A DNA stretch of 64,000 nt from DATDXN01 sp035289305 (GCA_035289305.1 DATDXN010000026.1:22329-86328); one strand, 5' to 3'. Shown: positions 37,092-47,267, numbered from the stretch's first letter. The notes: generated from the sequence alone by a model not told the origin. Numbers and translations are program-made.

Positions 37092-39527
37092 TTATTTTCC
37101 TGACTTCCACATTTTCAACATGAGAACCAAATCGCCAACATCAACTTCGCCATTGTTATTAACATCTGCAGCTTTTAACATAAGGACCGAGTCGCCAATA
37201 TCAATTTTGCCATTATTATTCATATCTACAGTCAGGTTTTCTACATTTTTCCCTACTAGCACTTGAGACACATAGGTAATATCCGAGAAATCCACTTCAC
37301 CGTCATTATTTACATCCCCTTCTAGTAAAGATTTTACATTTTTTATATACAACTTCCGGCTATCTGACCAAAGTATTTGATGAGTATCTATGTCTTCGAT
37401 ACGAGCTGTGATAGTATATATCCCATCAGGAACCATTGGAGGAATAAGCGAGTAGGATGAAGTGTAAAACGTATCACCACCTGCAACGACAGCCTCCCAT
37501 TTCTGATCTTCAACGTCTTTTTTCCATGGATCATCTATCATGACTCGAATATGTCTAACAGGACAAGCATAAGGATTATTATTTTTTATGAATAGAGGAA
37601 ATGTAAGCTCTAAATTATTTGTTCTGTGCGTTCTTTTTAAAATACATAAATCATTATCACAACTTATATCTTCATATAGTCCGTAAAAGCCAGGCACATA
37701 GGCGTATATATAAGCGCCCTTCTCAACAACAAAATTATCATCTACACATATGGGCTCTTTAAACTCAACATCAATTGTCCTATCATCAATATTAGTAATT
37801 GTCAAACTTGCTTTTTCATCTTGGAAACTTTGTCCCCGTCTAAGTGGTTCTGGTACTCCTCCTTTTGCATCTATCGGAACAAGAGTTAAGAGTCGCGTTG
37901 TAAGAGCTTGATTTACCCAATTAATGTGTATCCCATTACTAATTGACGCTCTTGTCTCTAAGTAATAAGTCGGGAAATTGGAGATTCCCGGACGATATAT
38001 TTTTGCAACAACAGCATCTGAACTTTCAAGAGGTTGAAGAGTATATCTTCCTGATGAAGAAATGTTAATTATCGACTTGTTGAGCCATTGGAAAACTTCC
38101 TTAAAATAAGCATTAAAGTGACGTAAGGCAAACGATGCGCCCATAACATCAAATGTATTACCGTATTCATTATGTATGCAATTACCGTGCAACCCTCCTT
38201 GATCACACTCCCAGGAGTTTGCGTGATAGACACCCAGATTATGCCCTAATTCATGGGCAAAAACAAAACTCATATTTGATCCTATTCCAAAAACGCCGAG
38301 AGATATAAGAATATCACCATCAGAGGTAGAATAGGTGAATTTTCCCACAGTATCTGCCCAACCTCCAGAAGTATTATTATCTACTGCTCCTCCCACCATC
38401 ACTCTATCAAATTGGGAAAAATCAATGTCAGAATCAGCGAGTTTGATAAATTCTGTACTAGAGGTATTAGAAACATCGTCCCATGGATCAACATTCAAAT
38501 TCTCCAGCTCATACCATCCATACACCTTACTCTTTTCTTCATCAAGCCACATTTTGCCATACGAGGTTTCTTTAAAGAAGTTTAACACGTCTCCTCGGAA
38601 AATAATGTCTTCAATCTGTTCTTTGGAGTAATAGGGGATAAACGTACTGCCTTTGCTCCTCACAAGGATGACGGCAACGCGTTGAGGACCTGTTGCGTCG
38701 GGACTTGCCTCTTTGAGAATTTCTATACTGGTTTGCTCTGCATTCTCCTGCGCATATGTTTGCGGTACCAGATCGAACTTAAAAAAGCCCTGCTGACGGG
38801 GAGTAACACTTGCTGAAGGGACTCTAACTGGAGCCCCACCAGATTTGCGTGGCGGAATTTGAGCGCTGATAGCGTTTCCCATTTTATACCCTCTTATTTT
38901 GAGGATGCTTCCTGAAATAAGATTGGGGAAATCTCCTACAGGATAAAAACCATAGCGCAGGGAAAGATCAGTCTTTGTTTGAATATAATAGTCAAATCGC
39001 GATTGAGCAGGATTTTCAAAATTATCTATATGCATTACCTGTAGCTCTCCTTGTTCAATACTGATAGGAGACTCAAAATAGGAGGAAAATTCCTCACCAA
39101 AGCGAGCAATTGTGTTGAGAGATAAAACGTTTTCTAGAAAAACAAGAGGGTAAGATTTTATTGCCTCTTCCATAAGGTTTTTTCTATTAGTTACGAGTGT
39201 TTTGCGCTCGTCGATAAGGATATTTTTTATTTCAGTTTCGTTCTGTAACGTTTCATATGCATCTTGCAACTCTAGCAACTGTTGGGTAATACATTTGATT
39301 TTACGATATAACTCGAGCGCATTTTTATCTCTAAGGATATCGCTGTTTTGAGGAAAATAAGAGAGCTTTGAATCACAACCTTTTGATGTTTTATCCTGTT
39401 CTATTTCTTTCGCTTTTGAAAGGAGGCTTTTTTGTTGTTGATTGGAGATAATAACAATAGGAAGAAGAATAAGCAAGAAGAGAAGAAACAATAATAAAAG
39501 CCATCCAGTACGAGATAGACGATTCAT
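37092..39527 (-). CDS. secreted M11-like metalloprotease with C-terminal dockerin-like repeats
   Basis: About 811 residues from the ATG at 39527 (a Met 17 codons upstream is less likely). A signal anchor (WLLLLFLLFLLILLPIVII) is followed by a coiled-coil-rich stalk (~residues 40-130). The catalytic motif AHELGHNLGVYH (about residue 424-434) is the metzincin HExxHxxGxxH of the gametolysin (M11) type. The last ~70 residues contain three calcium-loop repeats, DVNNDGEVDFSD, DMNNNGKIDIGD and DVNNNGEVDVGD, as in type I dockerins. It is probably exported and membrane-held or released, acting on surface proteins. A TATATT box lies 7 nt before the ATG. Confidence 0.85.
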   Translation of the reverse strand: MNRLSRTGWLLLLFLLFLLILLPIVIISNQQQKSLLSKAKEIEQDKTSKGCDSKLSYFPQNSDILRDKNALELYRKIKCITQQLLELQDAYETLQNETEIKNILIDERKTLVTNRKNLMEEAIKSYPLVFLENVLSLNTIARFGEEFSSYFESPISIEQGELQVMHIDNFENPAQSRFDYYIQTKTDLSLRYGFYPVGDFPNLISGSILKIRGYKMGNAISAQIPPRKSGGAPVRVPSASVTPRQQGFFKFDLVPQTYAQENAEQTSIEILKEASPDATGPQRVAVILVRSKGSTFIPYYSKEQIEDIIFRGDVLNFFKETSYGKMWLDEEKSKVYGWYELENLNVDPWDDVSNTSSTEFIKLADSDIDFSQFDRVMVGGAVDNNTSGGWADTVGKFTYSTSDGDILISLGVFGIGSNMSFVFAHELGHNLGVYHANSWECDQGGLHGNCIHNEYGNTFDVMGASFALRHFNAYFKEVFQWLNKSIINISSSGRYTLQPLESSDAVVAKIYRPGISNFPTYYLETRASISNGIHINWVNQALTTRLLTLVPIDAKGGVPEPLRRGQSFQDEKASLTITNIDDRTIDVEFKEPICVDDNFVVEKGAYIYAYVPGFYGLYEDISCDNDLCILKRTHRTNNLELTFPLFIKNNNPYACPVRHIRVMIDDPWKKDVEDQKWEAVVAGGDTFYTSSYSLIPPMVPDGIYTITARIEDIDTHQILWSDSRKLYIKNVKSLLEGDVNNDGEVDFSDITYVSQVLVGKNVENLTVDMNNNGKIDIGDSVLMLKAADVNNNGEVDVGDLVLMLKMWKSGK

Positions 39528-39591
39528 AAAAGATAATATAAAAACCAGATTATCAGGTATTAGGAAAGATTTCAACAAGTAACTTTGATTT

Positions 39592-41382
39592 TCATATTGA
39601 AGCTTCTTTTTTAGTTTTGATCGGAGGAATAATCATATTTCTGCGAAATTCATCGCGGGGTAAAAGTGGGAAAAGATCTTCAATGGGACTGCCAAATGAA
39701 AGTTTGGGAATGATTTTTTGGTCATCATTAAGGTATACATCACAAAGCACCGGTCCTCTGTGCGAAAGAACTTCTTTTATTTTTTTTGACAAATGAGTAT
39801 GTGAACGAATAGAAACAGATTTTATTCCATATGCTTGAGCAATCTTTATAAAATCAGGACAAGAGTAACCCTTTCCCGTCGCCTCAAATCTTGAATCTAA
39901 ATACATTTCCTGGAACTGTTTAATAATGCCATATCCATGATTATTAAGGATAAAAATTTTTACCGGGAGTTTATGGTAAACCAATGTTTGAAGCTCTTGG
40001 ATGTTTATTTGAAAACCCCCATCTCCATTTATACAAATTATTTCCTTTTTCCCTCGAGCAAAAGATGCACCAATTGCTGCTGGAAAGGAATATCCCATTG
40101 GAGAATTACCAAAGGCAGAAAAAAGCCTTTGTCCCTGTTTTAATTCAAACCCCTGCATAATCCATGTTAGAGTTGCGCCAGTATCGGGAATAACGATTGC
40201 ATCATTCTTTAATTCTTTCGATAAAACTTGAGCAAATACATAAGGATTTACATATTTTTTTTCTTCATAATATTGGAGAAGAACCGTTGGATATTTTTCT
40301 CTCCACGTTGCACAGTGTTTAATCCATTCAACAGTACGTGATTTATTTATCGCAGGAAATTCTTTAATGAATGCTCGTAGGAATTCTTTTGCATCCGCTT
40401 GTATTGATACTGCAGGAGTTAAACCTCTGCGTTTATCAAGCTCGGTCTGGTCGATATCAATCATAACTATTTTAGCGGCCCGCGCGTACGTCTCTGGTTT
40501 CCCCCCTGTTTGACGTGTATCAAGTCGTGATCCGATACTAATCAGAAGATCACAATTCTGCACCGCAAAATTCGCTCCTCTTTCCCCATACACACCATGT
40601 GTACCAATAAACAAAGAATGATTGTGAGCAAAAAGATCATAACCACTCCATGAATTGACCACCGGAATGCCTGTCAGCTTCACCATCTGATGAATTTCGT
40701 TAACCGCACCAGCCAGTCTGATTCCACCACCGGCTAAGATAAGGGGACGTTTTGATTGTGCAATAAGCGTTAGTACCTTTTCTATTTTTGTTTTAAGTAT
40801 TAATCCAGTATCTTTATATTGTTTTTCTTTTGGGGGGATAAATTTTTTAAGTGTTGAACTTTTTATTTCTGTTTTTTGAAGATCCAAGGGGATATCAATG
40901 AGAACCGGTCCGGGGCGTCCAGTTTTTGCAATATAAACAGCCTTTTCTAGTAGAAAACGAGTATCTTCTGCACGGTCAATCTTAACAGCAAATTTCGTAA
41001 TTGGGCGAACTATATCAACAATTTCTGTTTCCTGAAAACCAACTTGCCGAACCTTTGAGATACTTTTTTGTTCGTATGTATTGACCTGTCCGGTAATGAA
41101 AAGCGTTGGAATTGAATCAAACCACGCACAACAGATGCCGGTAATTAAATTTGTTGCACCGGGACCAGATGTTGTCATTGCCACTCCAAGTCCTGGACCA
41201 ACACGAGCATAGCTTTCTGCCATCATTGCTCCTGCCTGTTCGTGAGCAACACAGATATATTCAATATCATGTCTTTTTGAAAATGCATCCACTGCAAATG
41301 CAATAGCACCTCCGACCATTAAGAAAACATGCTTTACTTTTTGCAAAACAAGATAATCAAGAATATAATCTGCTACTTTCAT
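39592..41382 (-). CDS. acetolactate synthase-like ThDP enzyme (YerE-like candidate), copy 2
   Basis: A 596-residue three-domain ThDP enzyme. The catalytic Glu is Glu48 in VAHEQAGAMMAESYAR; the central domain is intact; the ThDP/Mg motif is GDGGFQINIQELQ with NNHGYG about 25 residues later. The family includes acetolactate synthase, glyoxylate carboligase and YerE, which adds a two-carbon unit from pyruvate to a CDP-3,6-dideoxy-4-keto sugar. No small ALS regulatory subunit or other branched-chain amino acid gene is nearby, while rfbFGH homologues are, so a YerE-like carboligase is the favoured reading; ordinary ALS is the alternative. Confidence 0.8.
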   Translation of the reverse strand: MKVADYILDYLVLQKVKHVFLMVGGAIAFAVDAFSKRHDIEYICVAHEQAGAMMAESYARVGPGLGVAMTTSGPGATNLITGICCAWFDSIPTLFITGQVNTYEQKSISKVRQVGFQETEIVDIVRPITKFAVKIDRAEDTRFLLEKAVYIAKTGRPGPVLIDIPLDLQKTEIKSSTLKKFIPPKEKQYKDTGLILKTKIEKVLTLIAQSKRPLILAGGGIRLAGAVNEIHQMVKLTGIPVVNSWSGYDLFAHNHSLFIGTHGVYGERGANFAVQNCDLLISIGSRLDTRQTGGKPETYARAAKIVMIDIDQTELDKRRGLTPAVSIQADAKEFLRAFIKEFPAINKSRTVEWIKHCATWREKYPTVLLQYYEEKKYVNPYVFAQVLSKELKNDAIVIPDTGATLTWIMQGFELKQGQRLFSAFGNSPMGYSFPAAIGASFARGKKEIICINGDGGFQINIQELQTLVYHKLPVKIFILNNHGYGIIKQFQEMYLDSRFEATGKGYSCPDFIKIAQAYGIKSVSIRSHTHLSKKIKEVLSHRGPVLCDVYLNDDQKIIPKLSFGSPIEDLFPLLPRDEFRRNMIIPPIKTKKEASI

Positions 41383-41440
41383 ACAAGGTAATAAATACTA
41401 TACCATATTACAAAAAAGTGCGTAGCACATTATTTCATTG

Positions 41441-42388
41441 CTACTTTTTACTCTTTCCGATAATTTCATCGACAATATACACAGGTCGGGATTTCGTCTC
41501 CTCAACAATGACCTGAATATATTTACCTATGACACTAATAGCCAGAAGCTGAATCCCGCCAAAAAAAACAATAGCCAACATTAGGGGAATTGACGCATTT
41601 ATTGGATTTCCTATCACTAAAACGGTGAAAAGATACATAAGAAAGAAAGCAAAAGAAAGAAAAACGAGGATAAATCCTCCATAAATCATGGTATCCAAAA
41701 CTAGATATGAAAATCCAAAAAGTCCACGCTCGGCATGTTTAATGTAATCAATAAAACTATAAGAACTTTCTCCTTTGACTCTCTCTCGTCTCTCGTAAAC
41801 AATATAATCTGTTTTAAAACCAATCCATGCCCTCAATCCCCTAAAAAAACGATATTTCTCAGGCAATGCTTTAAGCGCATTTAAAGACTTTCTATCTAAT
41901 AGACATAGTCCAGAAGCGTTAGTCGGGATATTGATATTGGAAATTTTTTTAAAAACGACATAAAATAATTTTCTCATCACGAACATCAAAAGATTATCTT
42001 GGATCTTTGGGTGAAGACCAACTACTATATTGTTCCCTTTTTCCCACTTTTCAATAAATTGGGAAATGAGTTCCGGGGGTTCTTGAAAATCAGCAGCTAT
42101 CCCTATTACCGCCTCACCAGTTGAATAATCTAAACCGGCCTGAAGAGATGCTTCTGGCCCAAAATTTCTCGAAAGAAATACGCCTGCCACTCGTTTATCT
42201 CTATGAATAATCTTTTTTATTACATCTTTTGTTCTATCACTGCTTCCGTTATCAGCAAAAACAAACTCGAAGTTATAGTGTTTATTACTGTCGGCAATGA
42301 TTTTTAGAGCAAGATACATAGGTTCAACATTTTCTTCTTCATTAAAGCACGGCACCGTGATAGATAGTAATTTTTTAGTGGTGGACAT
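41441..42388 (-). CDS. GT2 glycosyltransferase, DPM1/GtrB-like
   Basis: A 315-residue GT-A protein (SITVPCFNEEENVEPMY, FADNGSSDRTKDVI, and AADFQEPPELISQFI) with two C-terminal membrane helices at ~230-295. The DxD site reads ADFQEPP. It overlaps the upstream FkbM gene by 14 bp. The third DPM1-like enzyme in 9 kb; three such paralogues imply that three different sugars are loaded on a lipid carrier. A 58-bp gap separates it from the downstream ThDP gene. Confidence 0.87.
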   Translation of the reverse strand: MSTTKKLLSITVPCFNEEENVEPMYLALKIIADSNKHYNFEFVFADNGSSDRTKDVIKKIIHRDKRVAGVFLSRNFGPEASLQAGLDYSTGEAVIGIAADFQEPPELISQFIEKWEKGNNIVVGLHPKIQDNLLMFVMRKLFYVVFKKISNINIPTNASGLCLLDRKSLNALKALPEKYRFFRGLRAWIGFKTDYIVYERRERVKGESSYSFIDYIKHAERGLFGFSYLVLDTMIYGGFILVFLSFAFFLMYLFTVLVIGNPINASIPLMLAIVFFGGIQLLAISVIGKYIQVIVEETKSRPVYIVDEIIGKSKK

Positions 42389-43526
42389 CTTTTTTTAAAG
42401 ATATAAACGCATAACAAACTGTATCATATATAAATTGTCCATAATGACGAAGATAAAAAGAATAGTTTGGACCATATTTCTTAATAAGAAGTGGGATTCT
42501 CCAAAGATCTGTTGATTTATGGTAAATGCAGATAGCTAATGTGGGGAGATGTGCCGTGATAGTTTTTTTTGCTCCCCGTAAAACATCTTCTTCTGCTCCC
42601 TCAATATCCAACTTAATGAGAGTTGTCCTCTTTTTGCGGAAGAATTTATCCAAAGATATCGCTTTGATTGTTGAAACTGACTCTGTTGTAATTCGAGATC
42701 CCAAAGTAGCATCGTTTGTAAACGCAAGGTATGTTTCTTTTTTCGCCAGCGCATAAGGATAAATCTTAATTCTTTTATCTTTCCATTTCTTTATATTTCG
42801 TTTTAATTTTTTAAATTGATATCGATCTGGTTCAAAAGCATAAATCGCAACGTAATTATCGCTTGTTACTTTCTTAAATTTTTTAACGGTATCACCGTCA
42901 TACGCGCCACCATCAATAAGAATTTCTGTTTGATTTAAATTGATCAACTTCTTATCAAAATATTCCTTTTCTTGCGGTTGTTTTATTTTTTTTATACATT
43001 TTCTATCTAAAAATAATCTATATTTGATCAATTCCAAAAAAGTCTTTCTTGACATTTTATCTTTAAACAAGTCGAAACAGGCTAAAATTTTATCTTTATC
43101 CCGGAATATATCATCGAGTGAGTTTTGCCAATAGGGATTAGTGAATTTTCTCGGATACAGAGTGCAAAAAAACGAATGTGGCCATATTCGTGCAAATCCG
43201 ATTTTTCTTAATTGATTTAATATTTCCTCATCATAAATTGAGGTTATAATAATCTGTATATCTTTGGGAAAACGCATTAACTCTGAAATGGAAATAATAT
43301 CTTTGCCATCTAATTTTTTACCACTTTTTGCTTGATTGTTATCAACAAAAGCCAAAACGTTTATTTTATTTTTTTTGCATAAATGAAGATAAATCTTGCC
43401 CATCTGCGCGGCTCCGAATAAAATCACTGGTTTTTTAAAGTGAAAAAAACCAAAATTACTTTGCAAAAGATCAGCATAATAATTCCTTGGTTTATGAAGT
43501 AATATTTCTAGATTGTTTTTTTCCAC
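42375..43526 (-). CDS. FkbM family methyltransferase with N-terminal nucleotide-binding-like domain
   Basis: A 383-residue protein with a GTG start at 43526, two bases after the preceding stop region. Residues ~30-130 form a Rossmann-like domain (KPVILFGAAQMGKIYLHLC, FVDNNQAKSGKKLDG) of the kind found in fused sugar-modifying methyltransferases. Residues ~200-370 are the FkbM core: ILIDGGAYDGDTVKKF, AIYAFEPDRYQF, IKLDIEGAEEDVLRGAKKTI. FkbM enzymes O-methylate sugars or alcohols. It sits between a C-methyltransferase-like gene and a GT2, so methylation of a surface sugar is likely. Confidence 0.82.
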   Translation of the reverse strand: MEKNNLEILLHKPRNYYADLLQSNFGFFHFKKPVILFGAAQMGKIYLHLCKKNKINVLAFVDNNQAKSGKKLDGKDIISISELMRFPKDIQIIITSIYDEEILNQLRKIGFARIWPHSFFCTLYPRKFTNPYWQNSLDDIFRDKDKILACFDLFKDKMSRKTFLELIKYRLFLDRKCIKKIKQPQEKEYFDKKLINLNQTEILIDGGAYDGDTVKKFKKVTSDNYVAIYAFEPDRYQFKKLKRNIKKWKDKRIKIYPYALAKKETYLAFTNDATLGSRITTESVSTIKAISLDKFFRKKRTTLIKLDIEGAEEDVLRGAKKTITAHLPTLAICIYHKSTDLWRIPLLIKKYGPNYSFYLRHYGQFIYDTVCYAFISLKKDVHH

Positions 43527-43528
43527 GA

Positions 43529-44578
43529 CTAAAAAGTAATAATTTTATTTTTTAATTTTTTTGATTTTATTTCATTGATAATCTCATCTTTAAATTTGAA
43601 TGAGGATATAAGTATGGGTTGGGGATAAGAAACTAATTCGTTTGGAGATATAACCTTAATATTTTCAAAATTTTTCTCTATTATTTTGGCATTTCTGTCA
43701 ACAAGTATAAAGATTTTTTTTCGAAGACTTGATGTATACAAAAGTCGTTTCGTCAATGCTCCCGCACCCCAAACGATAGTTTTCTTCGGTAGTTTATCAA
43801 CTTTTTTCTGAATTTTATTAAGCTTTTGATTTGATAATTTTATGTATTTTCTGACAGAATTTTTCAAGCTGCCCGTTTTTTTCCAGACAGAGTAGATAAC
43901 TATATGATTAGCCTCAAGATAAATGCAGGTAAAGTCTACGAGAAGTATCTCTAAAAATCGAGGAGAAAAAAAATTTATATGTTCGGGAGAAAATTCATAA
44001 AACGGCTCTTCAACTTCCTCATAAAATCTGCTTGCGTTTGGGACGCTTATAAAGAATTTTCCTTCTCTAGCAAGTAAAGTAGTTATTTTTTCTATAGATC
44101 TTTTCAACTCTGATAGATGTTCAAGTACTGTGGCTAGAATAATAAAATCAAACTTTTCTCTAGATTTAAACGAGTCAATCGTCTCTGTTTTAACGATAAC
44201 ATTATATTGTTTCCTAGCAACTATTCTACACTCTGGCGCCGGATCAACTCCCATAAGATTTTTGTAACCTTTCTTTTTCAAGAGATATAAAAGATGACCT
44301 GTAGAACAACCCACGTCAAGAATCTTATCTGTATAGCGTACATGTTTGGCAATTATTTCAACAGATGTATCGTGAAATTTTTGATCTCTGGTGTATTCAT
44401 ATTTGGATAAGTCTTTGTAGTATTGATTGTAATAAGACTGGGGGTTTGCGTTTCTTACAAAAACAAAGCCACAGTTATCACAAGAAACAATTTTGTTACG
44501 TAGAATTTTGGAATATGATTGAACAAATAAAGTCTCGCTGGAGCTACTTGTACAAATTGGGCATTTGTTTGTATTCAT
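43529..44578 (-). CDS. NDP-sugar C-methyltransferase-like protein
   Basis: A 349-residue three-part protein: an N-terminal Zn-binding segment (CPIC...CDNC), a SAM domain (ILDVGCSTGHLLYLL, LMGVDPAP, FDFIILATVLEHL), and a C-terminal Rossmann-like domain from KKTIVWGAGALTKRLLY. This order matches NDP-hexose C-methyltransferases of the TylCIII/TcaB9 kind, which methylate C3 of keto-deoxysugars, although simple N- or O-methyltransferases with the same fold occur. It overlaps the upstream SDR gene by 4 bp (ATGA-type), indicating coupled expression with a ThDP enzyme and an SDR. Confidence 0.75.
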   Translation of the reverse strand: MNTNKCPICTSSSSETLFVQSYSKILRNKIVSCDNCGFVFVRNANPQSYYNQYYKDLSKYEYTRDQKFHDTSVEIIAKHVRYTDKILDVGCSTGHLLYLLKKKGYKNLMGVDPAPECRIVARKQYNVIVKTETIDSFKSREKFDFIILATVLEHLSELKRSIEKITTLLAREGKFFISVPNASRFYEEVEEPFYEFSPEHINFFSPRFLEILLVDFTCIYLEANHIVIYSVWKKTGSLKNSVRKYIKLSNQKLNKIQKKVDKLPKKTIVWGAGALTKRLLYTSSLRKKIFILVDRNAKIIEKNFENIKVISPNELVSYPQPILISSFKFKDEIINEIKSKKLKNKIITF

Positions 44579-45447
44579 TTTGTTAATTTGATGGCAGAAA
44601 TATTCCGTCTATACCAATTATAAAGTGAGCGAAGCGATACGTCAAAAGGCGTGAATCTGAAATGTCCTAACTCTTTCATAAGCTGAATATTGTTACAGGT
44701 GTATTCATTATTTAACCCAGAGTTTTTGACGATAATTTGACTTTTATGCGTAGCAATATCATTTATTTTTTTAGCGATAGACAAAAGGTTTATTTTTCTG
44801 CCTGTTCCTATGTTATAAAATTTATGTTTTATGGCACGATGTATAAAATGTTCAATAATTTTTATAAAATCATTGATATATACATAATCAAAGTAAACGT
44901 TTTGATTGATCTTTATTGGCTGTCCAAGTAAATTCAAACAGATCGCATTTGATATAAACCGATAATGGTAATCCTCGTATTTACCAAACATTCCAAATAT
45001 CCGCAAAGAAACAATATTATCCATATTTTCTATATATTTTGAACACAAATATTTAAAAAAACCGTAGTCGTCTTGAGGGACTCTTTTATCGAAGTCTTTT
45101 TCTTTAACTTTTTTGATCGGCTTCGTTTTATCATATTCGGCTCCTGAACCAAAATAGATTATTTTTTTAACGTGTTTCCTGTTTTTGATAATGTTAAAAA
45201 AAATTCTTAAGTTATTTTTTAAAGAATCTTTTTCATATTCTTCAGTTCTACTTCCTCCAACTACTGCTGCATGTATGACAAGATCGATTGTGTTGTGGAA
45301 TTTAAAATATGATAGAGTAGCAACGTCATCAGCTAAATCAAGTTCAGCATGTTTCGGTGCAAGAATATGGTATTTGTTCCCAAGTTGTTCGATGATGTTT
45401 TTTCCAATAAATCCACTTCCACCTGTCAGCAAAATCTTTTTTTTCAT
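44575..45447 (-). CDS. NAD-dependent epimerase/reductase (extended SDR)
   Basis: A 290-residue extended SDR with KILLTGGSGFIGKNIIEQL, catalytic YGFFKYLC (Tyr-x3-Lys), the Ser in FGSGAEYD, and a short sugar-binding domain ending RNISAIKLTK. It resembles GDP-fucose synthase and dTDP-4-dehydrorhamnose reductase-type enzymes in its LVIHAAVVGG segment. It lies between a YerE-like ThDP gene (4-bp overlap) and a C-methyltransferase-like gene. By analogy with the YerE-YerF pair, it may reduce the side-chain or ring ketone after two-carbon addition; this is inference. Confidence 0.82.
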   Translation of the reverse strand: MKKKILLTGGSGFIGKNIIEQLGNKYHILAPKHAELDLADDVATLSYFKFHNTIDLVIHAAVVGGSRTEEYEKDSLKNNLRIFFNIIKNRKHVKKIIYFGSGAEYDKTKPIKKVKEKDFDKRVPQDDYGFFKYLCSKYIENMDNIVSLRIFGMFGKYEDYHYRFISNAICLNLLGQPIKINQNVYFDYVYINDFIKIIEHFIHRAIKHKFYNIGTGRKINLLSIAKKINDIATHKSQIIVKNSGLNNEYTCNNIQLMKELGHFRFTPFDVSLRSLYNWYRRNISAIKLTK

Positions 45448-47267
45448 ACACCATCTGATAAAGGAATAATCATATTCTCCTCTAATTCTTTTCGACTCAA
45501 AAATGGAGCCATATCTTCAAGCGGTCGGGAAACAAACGATCCGTCTGGTAATTTCATAGATGCAGCCTTGGGCCAAAAGCCCTGATCTGGCGAAACCATA
45601 ATTTCACATAAAATTAGACCTCTACGTGAGAGAACCTTTTTTATTTTTCGTTCCATCTCTGAATGATTGCTAATTCTTTCAGTTGCAATACCATAAGCTT
45701 TCGCAATCTTTATTATATTGGGCCAAGAAACACCACTATCAGTACTTGTCGCAACGAACCTTCCTTCGAATAAACCCTTTTGAGTTAGGCGAATTGATAC
45801 ATACCCGGCATTATTATAAATAAATAATTTTATTGGAAGTTTATTATGGACAACTGTCTGTAGTTCTTGTAGGTTAAGTTGAATACTCCCATCACCTTCC
45901 AAACAAATAGTTTTCTTTTTACCACGAGCAAAACACATCCCTATTGCCGCAGGCAATCCATATCCCATCGGCGCCGAACCAGAACTCGTCAGAATCCTTG
46001 TTCCTTGCGGAAAATCTAATGCCTGGTACGTACATATTGAAGCGGTAGCATTGGCGAGAGCTAAACAATCTGTCGGTTTTATGTATCTTGACAATACTTC
46101 GATAAAACAGTATGGGTTGACATATTTTTTTTCCTCCCAGTATTCCGGTAAAACAACTGGATATTTCTTTTTCCATTCCTGAACTCGTTTCAACCAACCA
46201 TCAATTTGAAAATTCGTGGATTTTCTCTTTATCTGATTAATCGTTTCAATGATAAAATCTTTAGCGTCATAATTGATCTTCTGGTCTATTTTGAGAGTGT
46301 TTTTATTCATCTCCTCTTTATCAATATCAACCATGATTTTATAGGCAGCTCTCGCAAAAGAAGAAAAATTGAAACCTATCATTCTGATATTTAATCTCGA
46401 GCCTATGATGAGTAATAAGTCTGAATTTTGGAGGGTAAAATTAGCCGCTCGCTGCCCTATGGTCCCTGGTTTTCCAGCTGAATAATGATTTTTCGGCGAG
46501 ACAATATCCATACCGGCAAAACCGGTGAGAACGGGAATCTTTAAGATTTTAATCAATGTAAGAAACTCATTTACTACTCCAGCGTATCTGACCCCATTTC
46601 CAACAAAAACCACCGGTCGTTTAGCTGATTTCAGCTTATCAATGACATGGGAGACAAGTTGTTTTAATTTTCCTTTGTCTGTTTCATACGGTGGTTTTAT
46701 TTCGGAAGGATCAAATTTCCTCAATTTTTTTTCATCAATGTATGAACCTTGTATGTCAAGCGGGATGTCAATCCAAACTGGACTTTGTCTACCGGTAGTT
46801 GCCAAGTAAACTGCTTTTTCCAAGTGGTAGCGTATATCGTATGGATCCATCACCATTACTGCATATTTAGTGATGGGTTTTATAATATCAATGATATTTA
46901 TTTCTTGATCTCCCATCTGACGAAGTTTTTTTCCGGCCCCTATGGTCTCTCTTCTGATTTGTCCTGAAATAATTAACATCGGTACGGAGTCTAGCCAAGC
47001 ACCCATAACTCCGGTCACGGCGTTTGTGCCGCCCGGCCCTGTCGTGACAATACAGGCTCCGATTTTGCCAGAGGTCCTTGCATAACCTTCCGCAGCTATC
47101 GCACAGGCTTGTTCATGATGATTACAGACAAATTGCAGTCTCTTAGCTTTTCCTATAGAATCAATCAAGTGTATACATCCCCCCCCAGATATGAGAAAAA
47201 CATCCGTCACGCCAAGTCTTTCAATAAATTCAATAACGTAATCGGAAACTTTAATTTTATTCTTCAT
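45444..47267 (-). CDS. acetolactate synthase-like ThDP enzyme (YerE-like candidate), copy 1
   Basis: About 607 residues from the ATG at 47267; an upstream Met (47321) would add a hydrophobic stretch that overlaps the divergent gene region. The catalytic Glu is Glu52 in CNHHEQACAIAAEGYAR; the ThDP motif is GDGSIQLNLQELQ with NNAGYVS after it. An eight-G run (47179-47186) encodes part of SGGGC at residues 27-31. It is paralogous to 39592-41382, and both keep all ThDP contacts. First gene of the operon ThDP-SDR-methyltransferase-FkbM-GT2. Confidence 0.8.
   Translation of the reverse strand: MKNKIKVSDYVIEFIERLGVTDVFLISGGGCIHLIDSIGKAKRLQFVCNHHEQACAIAAEGYARTSGKIGACIVTTGPGGTNAVTGVMGAWLDSVPMLIISGQIRRETIGAGKKLRQMGDQEINIIDIIKPITKYAVMVMDPYDIRYHLEKAVYLATTGRQSPVWIDIPLDIQGSYIDEKKLRKFDPSEIKPPYETDKGKLKQLVSHVIDKLKSAKRPVVFVGNGVRYAGVVNEFLTLIKILKIPVLTGFAGMDIVSPKNHYSAGKPGTIGQRAANFTLQNSDLLLIIGSRLNIRMIGFNFSSFARAAYKIMVDIDKEEMNKNTLKIDQKINYDAKDFIIETINQIKRKSTNFQIDGWLKRVQEWKKKYPVVLPEYWEEKKYVNPYCFIEVLSRYIKPTDCLALANATASICTYQALDFPQGTRILTSSGSAPMGYGLPAAIGMCFARGKKKTICLEGDGSIQLNLQELQTVVHNKLPIKLFIYNNAGYVSIRLTQKGLFEGRFVATSTDSGVSWPNIIKIAKAYGIATERISNHSEMERKIKKVLSRRGLILCEIMVSPDQGFWPKAASMKLPDGSFVSRPLEDMAPFLSRKELEENMIIPLSDGV

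Noticed and set aside
39592..47267. Branched-chain amino acid acetolactate synthase
   Set aside because: Not fully excluded, but two copies without ilvN, ilvC or leu genes and within a CDP-sugar locus fit a sugar carboligase better.
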